Below, in pieces: positions 44,271 through 52,732 of a stretch of DNA of 64,000 nucleotides; positions within the stretch are counted from its first letter, which is position 1, and the number at the start of each line of letters is the position of its first letter. The DNA lies in contig NZ_JACSRD010000160.1 in NCBI RefSeq assembly GCF_014879935.1, forward strand, positions 42,906 through 106,905, written 5' to 3'. The DNA comes from Prosthecobacter sp. (GTDB lineage Bacteria; Verrucomicrobiota; Verrucomicrobiia; Verrucomicrobiales; Verrucomicrobiaceae). The notes under the pieces were generated by a model that saw only the letters and a program-made list of their open reading frames with translations, was not told the origin of the DNA and did no database searches. The position numbers and the translations under genes were made by a program.

Positions 44271-44920
44271 GCGACACCGATCCTATCCACGTCTGGTTTG
44301 TCGAAGATCACGACGCCTTCCGCCGCAGCCTCGAGCGCCTTTGCACGCCGAAGCGCGGCCTCGCTCCTTCGCGATCGTTTGCCAATGCCGAAAGCATGCT
44401 CGCCGCCCTCGCCGAGACCGCTGAAAAACCCCAGGTGCTGCTGCTCGATGTCGGCCTCCCAGGTCGCAGCGGACTCGAAATCCTCGGAGACATCCACCAG
44501 CATGCGCCAGACTGCCGCGTCGTCATCCTTACCGTCTTTGAAGACGAGGCCAAAATCAGCCAGGCCATCAGCGCTGGAGCCTGCGGCTACCTTCTCAAGA
44601 CCTCCACGCCCGACGAGATCGCCGATGCCATCATTGAAACCTTCCACGGCGGCTCGCCCATGTCACCGCACGTCGCCTCCAGCGTCGTGAAGCTCCTCGC
44701 CCGCCTCACCAAGCCCGTGACATCCGCCATCGCCCTCAGCCCCCGCGAGCTGGAACTCCTCCGCTGCATGGTAGAAGGCCTCACCGCCAAAGAAATCGCC
44801 GTCCGTCTCGCCATCAGCATCCACACCGCCGACACCCACACCCGCAATCTCTACAGCAAACTCGGCGTCCGCAGTCGCGCCGCCGCCGTCGCCCGTGCCA
44901 TGCGGGAGAAGCTCGTGTGA
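44267..44920 (+). CDS. NarL/LuxR-family response regulator
   Basis: The 217-residue protein has a receiver domain (1-125) with acidic pocket ED at 13-14, phosphoacceptor Asp61 in LLLDVGLPG, T at about 94 and K at 116 (GYLLKT). A LuxR helix-turn-helix (about 155-210) reads LSPRELELLRCMVEGLTAKE then IAVRLAISIHTADTHTRNLY. It overlaps the histidine kinase gene by 4 nt and is its partner. Likely targets include the neighbouring protease or nucleoside hydrolase promoters, but this is inference. Confidence 0.92.
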   Translation: MSDTDPIHVWFVEDHDAFRRSLERLCTPKRGLAPSRSFANAESMLAALAETAEKPQVLLLDVGLPGRSGLEILGDIHQHAPDCRVVILTVFEDEAKISQAISAGACGYLLKTSTPDEIADAIIETFHGGSPMSPHVASSVVKLLARLTKPVTSAIALSPRELELLRCMVEGLTAKEIAVRLAISIHTADTHTRNLYSKLGVRSRAAAVARAMREKLV

Positions 44921-45012
44921 GCTCTCCAGCTTCAATTGTGCGTGATTGCGGGAGGAAAAGTCGTTATCACAAGCACGATGCCGTTTAAGCATCTTTTCAC
45001 CTCTTCAGACTC

Positions 45013-45987
45013 ATGAAGCACCTGCTCTTCTTCCTCATTCTTCACTCTTCATTCGTCATTGCACGCGCGGAGCCGGTGCGGCTCATCTTCGACACCGACA
45101 TGGGCAACGATGTCGATGACCTGATGGCGCTGTGCATGATTCACAATCTGCAAAAGCGCGGCGCGTGCGAGCTGCTCGCGGTCACGGTGACGAAGGATCA
45201 TCCGCAGGCGGCGGCGTTCGTGGATGCGGTGAACACGCTCTACGGTTACCCGGACACGCCCATCGGCGTGGTGCGCAATGGCGCGGCGAAGGAGGCGGGA
45301 AAGTTCAATTTGCTCGCCGACAAGTATCCGCACGATCTCAAAAGCGGCGCCGATGCACCAGAGGCGGGCGGTTTGATCAAAGACATCCTCGCGAAGCAGC
45401 CGGATGGCAGCGTGGTGATCGCGCAGGTGGGCTTTTTCACGAATCTGGCGCGTCTCATGGACGACGCGGAGGCGAAGGCGCTCATCGCGAAGAAGGTGAA
45501 GGTGCTCAGCATCATGGCGGGCGCGTTTCAGACGGTGAACTTCGACACGCGGCACCTCGAATACAATGTGAAGCTCGATGTGCCCGCCGCGCAAAAGCTC
45601 GCGAAGGAATGGCCGACGCCGATGGTGTGGAGCGGCTTTGAGATCGGCGTGGCGGCCGCGTTTCCGCATGCCGTGATCGAGCAGGATCTCAACTACATGC
45701 CGCAGCATCCGCTCAAAGAGGCCTACTACCTCTACAACCCGCCGCCGCACGATCGACCGACCTGGGACCCCACGGCGGTGCTGTATGCGATCTACCCGGA
45801 TCGCGGTTACTTCGATCTGTCGCCGCCCGGCAACATCAAGGTCGATGACGACTCCGCGACGCTCTTCCGCCCCGTGAAGAAGGGCGAAGGCAAGCATCGC
45901 TTCCTCATCATGAGCCCCGAGCAGGCTTCACGAGTGCGTGAAGCCATCGTGCAACTCAGCATCGAACCTCCACCGGCGAAGAAGTAG
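45013..45987 (+). CDS. Exported nucleoside hydrolase 2
   Basis: The 324-residue protein is a paralogue of the hydrolase at 32760, with the acid motifs DTD at 27-29 and DVDD at 33-36, LSIMAGAFQTVNFDTRHLEYNV and VWSGFEIGVAAAFP. Signal peptide is MKHLLFFLILHSSFVIARA. It should split nucleosides outside the cytoplasm. A ribokinase gene follows about 650 bp later on the same strand. The gene stands apart from the first transporter operon, so two enzymes may differ in substrate or regulation. Confidence 0.85.
   Translation: MKHLLFFLILHSSFVIARAEPVRLIFDTDMGNDVDDLMALCMIHNLQKRGACELLAVTVTKDHPQAAAFVDAVNTLYGYPDTPIGVVRNGAAKEAGKFNLLADKYPHDLKSGADAPEAGGLIKDILAKQPDGSVVIAQVGFFTNLARLMDDAEAKALIAKKVKVLSIMAGAFQTVNFDTRHLEYNVKLDVPAAQKLAKEWPTPMVWSGFEIGVAAAFPHAVIEQDLNYMPQHPLKEAYYLYNPPPHDRPTWDPTAVLYAIYPDRGYFDLSPPGNIKVDDDSATLFRPVKKGEGKHRFLIMSPEQASRVREAIVQLSIEPPPAKK
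45032..45060. repeat. ATTCTTCACTCTTCATTCGTC signal-peptide repeat, copy 2
   Basis: The run TCCTCATTCTTCACTCTTCA followed by TTCGTCATT encodes LILHSSFVI in the signal peptide. It is like the copy at 32781-32813 and may be the same repeat unit or shared ancestry of two paralogous genes. Confidence 0.4.
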
Positions 45988-45991
45988 CCGA

Positions 45992-46390
45992 TCACTCAAG
46001 CGAGTCCGAGAAGGCCTGGAATGCCTTCACCTCCTCCTCCGTGGCCACACCAGCGACGATGTGACCGGCGAGGCTGCGGATGATGAATGCCTTTTGTTCA
46101 CCAAGGTCGCTTTCCGTGGCGAAAACGGTCACCACGTCTCGCATGATGGCTGCAAAGGTATTTCCGTTGTAAAAGCAGAATGGTGCCAGTCGATGGCATC
46201 GGCGGCAAAGATCGGCTGATTCGGCCAAAGTCATCTCGATGGCGTGTCGGGACTCCCAAAGTGCCTTCGTGGTATCGTGTCCGTCAGAGGTCGGTTTGTG
46301 CAGCGCGTTCTTTTGCAGGCACAAGACCGCGTTTTGGCCGGTGACGAAGCGCCAGTCGTACTTTTGCAGCCAAGCACGCTTCATCGACAT
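45992..46390 (-). CDS. Uncharacterised 132-residue protein
   Basis: The 132-residue protein has no signal peptide. It contains LCRRCHRLAPFCFYN (about 60-75), a CxxC plus Cys cluster that could bind metal, and an amphipathic C-terminal half (AFIIRSLAGHIVAGVATEEEVKAFQAFSD). It starts 3 bp after the stop of a 64-residue gene, so the two are translated together. I do not recognise the family. The arrangement is like a toxin-antitoxin or phage-type pair, but no such motif is seen. Confidence 0.6.
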   Translation of the reverse strand: MSMKRAWLQKYDWRFVTGQNAVLCLQKNALHKPTSDGHDTTKALWESRHAIEMTLAESADLCRRCHRLAPFCFYNGNTFAAIMRDVVTVFATESDLGEQKAFIIRSLAGHIVAGVATEEEVKAFQAFSDSLE

Positions 46391-46393
46391 GAT

Positions 46394-46588
46394 TCAGTCC
46401 TCCTCATTGGGCTTTGCAGCCTTCTTGATTTCCTTGAGTTCATCGACCCCTGCGCTTTTGAGATAGCCGGTGCCCGTCTTGGCATACACAGGCTCGGCGG
46501 CGAACCGATCCTGGATGGACAGCGCATCCTGCATGACACGCAGAAAGACGGGATCGTTTAGCAATTGAGGATCAATAGTTGCTTTCAT
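46394..46588 (-). CDS. Uncharacterised 64-residue protein, first of a bicistron
   Basis: The 64-residue frame has a good composition for a cytoplasmic protein, with helical N-terminus (MKATIDPQLLNDPVFLRVMQDALSI), a basic/Gly centre and an acidic-basic tail. It precedes the 132-residue gene by 3 bp. Its function is unknown. A small partner or regulator protein is the likely role. Confidence 0.5.
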   Translation of the reverse strand: MKATIDPQLLNDPVFLRVMQDALSIQDRFAAEPVYAKTGTGYLKSAGVDELKEIKKAAKPNEED

Positions 46589-46634
46589 GAGGATATTCTA
46601 GCCGCGCGGGCGATTTCGGGCAATCATCGTTTCC

Positions 46635-47492
46635 ATGGCCTCCGCCCCTTCCATCGTCGTCGTCGGTTCATTGAACGTGGATCACACGCTTCGTGTGCCG
46701 CGCATCCCTGCGCCGGGTGAAACGCTGACTTCGAGCGGCATGCTGACGTGCTTTGGCGGCAAAGGAGCGAATCAGGCTGTCGCGGCAGCACGGGCAGGCG
46801 GACGCGTGGCGATGATCGGTTGCGTGGGCGTGGATGATTTCGGCACGCGCTACATCGAGGCGTTGAAAGCCGAGGGAATCGAGACTTCGGGCGTTTTGCG
46901 CTCCGAAACACCCACAGGCAGCGCGTTCATCGCGGTGGATGATGCGGGTGAAAACTCGATCATCGTGAATCCAGGCGCGAATCACGCGATCACGGTCGCC
47001 GACATCGAAAAGCAGGCTGAACTCATCCGCGGAGCCGATGCGCTGCTGCTTCAGCTTGAGTGTCCGCTGCCGGTGGTGCGTCGTGCGGCGGAAATCGCGC
47101 GTGAAGCGGGTGTGAAGGTCCTTTTAAACCCATCGCCACTCAGCGAGGCATTTCTCGCAGATCGCTTCGAGGTCGTTGTGCTGATCGTGAATGAGGGAGA
47201 GGCGGCGATGATCACGCCGAATCGCGATTTGAGGGAGGCACGGTGCTCACAACTCATCATCACGCGAGGCGCGGATAGCACGCTGAGCCTCACGGCAACA
47301 GGTGTGACCGAATTTGCGCCACCGAAGGTCACGCCGGTGGATACGGTGGGTGCGGGAGACACGTTTGCGGGTGCGTTTGCCGTTTCAGGTGACATTGCCT
47401 TCGCCAACGCGGCTGGAGCGCTGGCGACGTTGAAAGCGGGCGCGCAGCCGTCGATCCCGACCCGTGATGAGATTGTCGCGTTCGTGCGGTGA
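46635..47492 (+). CDS. rbsK: Ribokinase
   Basis: RbsK phosphorylates ribose to ribose-5-phosphate. The 285-residue protein (a little shorter than the 309 of E. coli) has VVGSLNVDHTLRVPRIPAPGE (about 10-30), FGGKGANQAVAAARAGG (40-56) and the pfkB signature DTVGAGDTFAGAFA with catalytic Asp at about 242. The gene lies between the nucleoside hydrolase 2 gene and a PhoD gene, and the sugar transporter is 13 kb away. Role in use of ribose freed from nucleosides is inferred. Its end overlaps the upstream frame of PhoD by a few bases. Confidence 0.9.
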   Translation: MASAPSIVVVGSLNVDHTLRVPRIPAPGETLTSSGMLTCFGGKGANQAVAAARAGGRVAMIGCVGVDDFGTRYIEALKAEGIETSGVLRSETPTGSAFIAVDDAGENSIIVNPGANHAITVADIEKQAELIRGADALLLQLECPLPVVRRAAEIAREAGVKVLLNPSPLSEAFLADRFEVVVLIVNEGEAAMITPNRDLREARCSQLIITRGADSTLSLTATGVTEFAPPKVTPVDTVGAGDTFAGAFAVSGDIAFANAAGALATLKAGAQPSIPTRDEIVAFVR

Positions 47493-47533
47493 TGGAAAGT
47501 TGCGGGGCAGGGGAGTGGTGGGCAGAATGGGGG

Positions 47534-49090
47534 ATGATGAACCGCCGCTCTTTCCTGTCCCGATCCATGCCATTGGCCGCAGCCGGGAGTTTTCTCCGTG
47601 GGACTGCCTTCGCGGCTCCGGCGATAGTGACTTCCGACAAGCTGCGGCCCAAGATGCCGTTTGGCGTGCAAAGTGGCGATGTGACGGCTGACGGTGCGAT
47701 CATCTGGAGCCGGGCGGACCGGGCGGCCCGCATGATCGTGGAGCATGCGACGACGGAGTCGTTCAAGGATGCACGTCGTGTCGTGGGGCCTGCGGCGTTG
47801 GAGACGAGTGATTTCACCGCCCGGGTTGATCTGAGCGGCCTGCCGGCCGGGCAGCGGGTGTTTTATAGCGTGCAGTTTCAGTCGCTCGAAGACTCGAAGG
47901 CGCTCAGCGAGCCGGTGACCGGCAGTTTTAACACGGTTCCAGACGGACGTCGTGACGTGAGCTTTGTGTGGGGCGGTGACGTGTGCGGGCAGGGCTGGGG
48001 GATTAATCCGGACTTCGGCGGGATGAAGATTTTTGAATCGATGCGGCGTCTTCAGCCTGATTTCTTCATCCATTCCGGGGATACCATCTATGCGGACAAT
48101 CCCATCGCAGCGGAGGCCGCGCTGGATGATGGGCAGATCTGGAAGAACCTCACGAGCGAGGAGAAGTCGAAGGTGGCCGAGACGCTCGATGAGTTTCGCG
48201 GAGCGTATCGCTACAACCTGCTGGATGAAAATCTGCGCCGGTTCAACGCCGAGGTGCCGATGCTGGCGCAATGGGACGATCACGAGGTGCGAAACAACTG
48301 GTTCCCGGGCCAGCAGTTGCTCGATGATGCACGCTACACGGTGAAAAGCGTCGATCTGCTGGCAGCACGGGCCAAACGCGCCTTTCTCGACTACCTGCCG
48401 CTGCGGTTTGATGCCGCTGATCCCGAGCGAATCTTCCGCTCCTTCCAGCGGGGGCCGTTGCTGGATGTGATCATGCTCGACGAGCGCAGTTATCGCGGTG
48501 TGAACACGCCAAACCGACAGACGAGTGAGAGCGATGAAACCACCTTCCTCGGTGCGACGCAGATGGACTGGGTGAAGCAGCGCCTGCTGTCATCCAAAGC
48601 GACGTGGAAGGTGATCGCCAGCGACATGCCGGTGGGCATCGTGGTCAAAGACGGGGCGAATTATGAGGCCTTCGCCAACGGCGATGGTCCGGCCTTGGGC
48701 CGCGAGCTGGAGCTGGCCGGCCTGCTCAGTTTCATCAAAAAGAACCGCATCAAGAACGTGGTCTGGGTGACGGCGGACGTGCACTACTGCGCCGCGCATC
48801 ACTACGATCCCGCACGGGCGCAGTTCACTGACTTTGATCCGTTCTGGGAGTTCGTCGCGGGTCCGCTCAATGCGGGGACCTTTGGTCCGGGCGAGATGGA
48901 CAACACGTTTGGCCCGGAGGTGAAGTTCACCGGCATTCCGAAAGGCATGAAGCCCAATCGTTCGCCAAAAGAGGGCCTGCAGTTTTTCGGCGCGGTCAAA
49001 ATCGACGGTTCGAGCAGCGTGATGACGGTCAGCCTTCACAACATCGACGGCACCAGGCTGCACAGCGTCGAGCTGCCGCCTGCAGTGTGA
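47534..49090 (+). CDS. PhoD-type alkaline phosphatase, Tat-exported
   Basis: Started at ATG 47534 (ATG 47537 is also possible), the 518-residue protein has a Tat signal (MMNRRSFLSRSMPLAAAGSF). The N-terminal beta domain (about 40-130) precedes the phosphoesterase domain with FIHSGDTIYADN (about 177-188), QWDDHEVRNNW (about 248-258) and WVTADVHYCAAHHYDP (about 412-427), all typical PhoD metal-site segments. PhoD releases phosphate from mono- and diesters outside the cell. Neighbours suggest use of nucleic-acid-derived phosphate and ribose. The reverse-strand gene ends 24 bp away. Confidence 0.92.
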   Translation: MMNRRSFLSRSMPLAAAGSFLRGTAFAAPAIVTSDKLRPKMPFGVQSGDVTADGAIIWSRADRAARMIVEHATTESFKDARRVVGPAALETSDFTARVDLSGLPAGQRVFYSVQFQSLEDSKALSEPVTGSFNTVPDGRRDVSFVWGGDVCGQGWGINPDFGGMKIFESMRRLQPDFFIHSGDTIYADNPIAAEAALDDGQIWKNLTSEEKSKVAETLDEFRGAYRYNLLDENLRRFNAEVPMLAQWDDHEVRNNWFPGQQLLDDARYTVKSVDLLAARAKRAFLDYLPLRFDAADPERIFRSFQRGPLLDVIMLDERSYRGVNTPNRQTSESDETTFLGATQMDWVKQRLLSSKATWKVIASDMPVGIVVKDGANYEAFANGDGPALGRELELAGLLSFIKKNRIKNVVWVTADVHYCAAHHYDPARAQFTDFDPFWEFVAGPLNAGTFGPGEMDNTFGPEVKFTGIPKGMKPNRSPKEGLQFFGAVKIDGSSSVMTVSLHNIDGTRLHSVELPPAV

Positions 49091-49114
49091 CGACACGGTG
49101 CCCTCTGGGCTGTG

Positions 49115-50134
49115 TCATGGCGTTCTGCCAGCGCTGAGTGCTTGGAAGATGTCACAGAGCTCTCTCCAGGGATTTGCATAGAAGCCGTCGTACGGCTTTC
49201 CAGCTTTCAAGGTGGTGTAGAACGACTCCTCGCCATCGTGGACAGCCGTTTCGGAGTTCAGCTCGATGATGAGCAGATCGGCACTGAAGCCTGCGAAGGT
49301 CCCAGGCTTCGCCAGCGCGAGGATTTCGCGAGCGGCGAGCCGGTTGCGCTCCGCGGGCAGCGGGAGGTTCTTGTGCGCGTCGTCGTAGCCCGGGTATTCG
49401 CCGCGTTTCGTGTTCGCGTAGTCCCAGGCGACGACGATGAGGTCGTAGGCGATGCGTTGGGCCTGCTCGTTGCGCAGCGAAACCCATTTTCGCAGCGTCT
49501 CGCGGCCGAAACCGTGCTCCTGCCAGTCTTCATTCGTGAGTCCGTGGCAAAAGCCGCTCCACGTGTCCTCCACCGCGCCAACGTATGGCGCCTCCAACGG
49601 CTCGTCAGGCTGCAAACCGATGCGCAGCAGGCCTTGCGGGTAGTTTTTCGCCAGCGTGGCGAGTGCCTGGCCTTGGTCGCGCTTTGGCAGCACATCATAC
49701 ACGGCGATCTTGGTTGGATGGACCTCGGTTTTGAAGAAGGTGATCAACGCATCGAGCTCTGGCGCCGAAAACACCGGTTCGGCTGGCTTGTCGTAAAGAC
49801 GAAGCACGAGCGCAGGAATGATCTCGACAGTGGCAGGGCATGCTGTGCGCCAGTCACGGAAGATGCGGGCGGTCTTCGCGAAGGGCAGCTCGTGATGATG
49901 AATGAGGTAAAGGCGGTTCGGATTCGCCTGTTGGATGAGAGTCCGCGCGGCGTTCGTGATTTCCGCTGTCGTGGGAGACGCTGGAGGCGGGAAGTTCGTG
50001 CCCCAGTAGCCGAGTTTTGGCACGGCGAGCGAGGCGTTGAGCCAAAAGGAGCGCTCCAGTTTTGGAAGATCGTGCGCTGGTGCCAGCGTGAGCGGCAACG
50101 CAGCAAAGAGACAGAGGGAACGCAGAATTTTCAT
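49115..50134 (-). CDS. Uncharacterised exported protein (TIM-barrel-like)
   Basis: The 339-residue protein starts at the ATG complementary to 50132-50134 with a signal peptide (MKILRSLCLFAALPLTLA). Alternating beta/alpha segments (RLYLIHHHELPF, VEIIPALVLRLYD, KIAVYDVLPKRDQG, LLRIGLQPDEP, DLIVVAWDYAN) suggest a TIM barrel or related fold, with possible acidic active residues. No known family is recognised. It lies 11 bp after a DUF1501 gene and is probably in its operon. Confidence 0.65.
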   Translation of the reverse strand: MKILRSLCLFAALPLTLAPAHDLPKLERSFWLNASLAVPKLGYWGTNFPPPASPTTAEITNAARTLIQQANPNRLYLIHHHELPFAKTARIFRDWRTACPATVEIIPALVLRLYDKPAEPVFSAPELDALITFFKTEVHPTKIAVYDVLPKRDQGQALATLAKNYPQGLLRIGLQPDEPLEAPYVGAVEDTWSGFCHGLTNEDWQEHGFGRETLRKWVSLRNEQAQRIAYDLIVVAWDYANTKRGEYPGYDDAHKNLPLPAERNRLAAREILALAKPGTFAGFSADLLIIELNSETAVHDGEESFYTTLKAGKPYDGFYANPWRELCDIFQALSAGRTP

Positions 50135-50145
50135 GCCGCGATGAC

Positions 50146-51597
<1,452 letters not shown>

Positions 51598-51636
51598 CGA
51601 GTCGGCACGAGTTAATCTCCCCGGCGCGAGCACATG

Positions 51637-52683
51637 TTACGGAGTTTCTCGCGTTTCTTCGAGCTCCGCGAGTTCGCGCAGCACGGTGGTGGCATAGGTG
51701 CCGCGTGGAAGATCAAAGGCGAGCTGCAAATCCCCAGCTGGCAGTGCGATGAGTGCGGGATGGATCGGTCGCAGCCGCATCACGCGGCGTTCCTGGCGTA
51801 AACCGGCCGCTTCGAGACCAGCGGTGAGCTCGGGGAAGCGTGACGCGACCTCCATTTCCAGCGCACGCACGGCATCGGCGCTGTGCAGCTCGCCACTGCC
51901 CCACAGCGGGGCGGTGAGCTCCACATTGCCTTCGGCGAAGCGTTGAGCTTCATCGCCGCGTTGGTTGTTGATGAGCAGGAGCGTGCCGTTGTCGGGAAAG
52001 CCATACACTTCACCTGCAAGCGGCTGATCCCAGATGCCGCGCTCCATTCGCTCCGCGATCACCGCATTGAAAAGATGGCTGCGCACACTGGAAAGCAGCA
52101 GACCTCGGAGCAGACGATCACCCGGCGTGAACTCGCCGCGAAACATGGCGAGCGCTTTTTCGACATTGCGGCCTTCATGGCCGAAGCGCTGCTCGCCAAA
52201 GAGATTCGGCACGCCTTCGGAAACGATTTGCTGCCAGCGCTGCAGCGCGGAGGCGAAATCAAACGATGGCTCGCGCAGCCGGATGGTGAAGCGATTGCCA
52301 AAATGAATGCCGCACCGAAGTTTGCGCGTGTTTCGCGTGATGCGCAGCACGCGGAGGCCTTCGGATTCGAGCGCGGCGGGCTCCGGTGAAGCTTGTCCGG
52401 GCATGTGCAGGCTGAACCACTGCCGCGTCACGGCATGGCGATCCTTCAGCCCGCAATGACTGACGAGCCTCCGACGCAGCCCGAGTGCATCCGCGAGGCG
52501 TGCACCAGCGGTGTTGCTGTCGAGGTCGCGCTTTTCCACCCACACGAGGCAGTGCTCGCCCTCGCCTGAAGGCTCAAAGCCGAGCAATTCCTCCACGACG
52601 AAGTCTTCCGGCTGCACTTTGAAATGTGCGCGGCCAAGCGGACCTCCGTGGCGGAAGGGTGGTGCGAGTGAATCCCTGTTCAT
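51637..52683 (-). CDS. truD: tRNA pseudouridine(13) synthase
   Basis: TruD makes pseudouridine at tRNA position 13. The 348-residue protein has the catalytic motif GLKDRHAVTRQWF with Asp81, N-terminal FKVQPEDFVVEELLGFEPSGEGEH, RNTRKLRCGIHFGNRF (about 135-150) and GEQRFG (about 183) typical of the family. Start is ATG complementary to 52681-52683 with an AGGAAG ribosome site 7 nt upstream. It lies between a PSCyt/DUF1553 gene (50 bp upstream) and a DUF1501 gene (39 bp downstream), unlike its usual genome position. Confidence 0.94.
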   Translation of the reverse strand: MNRDSLAPPFRHGGPLGRAHFKVQPEDFVVEELLGFEPSGEGEHCLVWVEKRDLDSNTAGARLADALGLRRRLVSHCGLKDRHAVTRQWFSLHMPGQASPEPAALESEGLRVLRITRNTRKLRCGIHFGNRFTIRLREPSFDFASALQRWQQIVSEGVPNLFGEQRFGHEGRNVEKALAMFRGEFTPGDRLLRGLLLSSVRSHLFNAVIAERMERGIWDQPLAGEVYGFPDNGTLLLINNQRGDEAQRFAEGNVELTAPLWGSGELHSADAVRALEMEVASRFPELTAGLEAAGLRQERRVMRLRPIHPALIALPAGDLQLAFDLPRGTYATTVLRELAELEETRETP

Positions 52684-52732
52684 GAAGGCTCTTCCTATCT
52701 CCGATTGATTCATCAAGCCAATGAACTCGACG

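Noticed and set aside
45992..46588. Calling the small bicistron a toxin-antitoxin system
   Set aside because: Gene order and size fit, but no known toxin or antitoxin motif could be identified, so only unknown proteins are listed.
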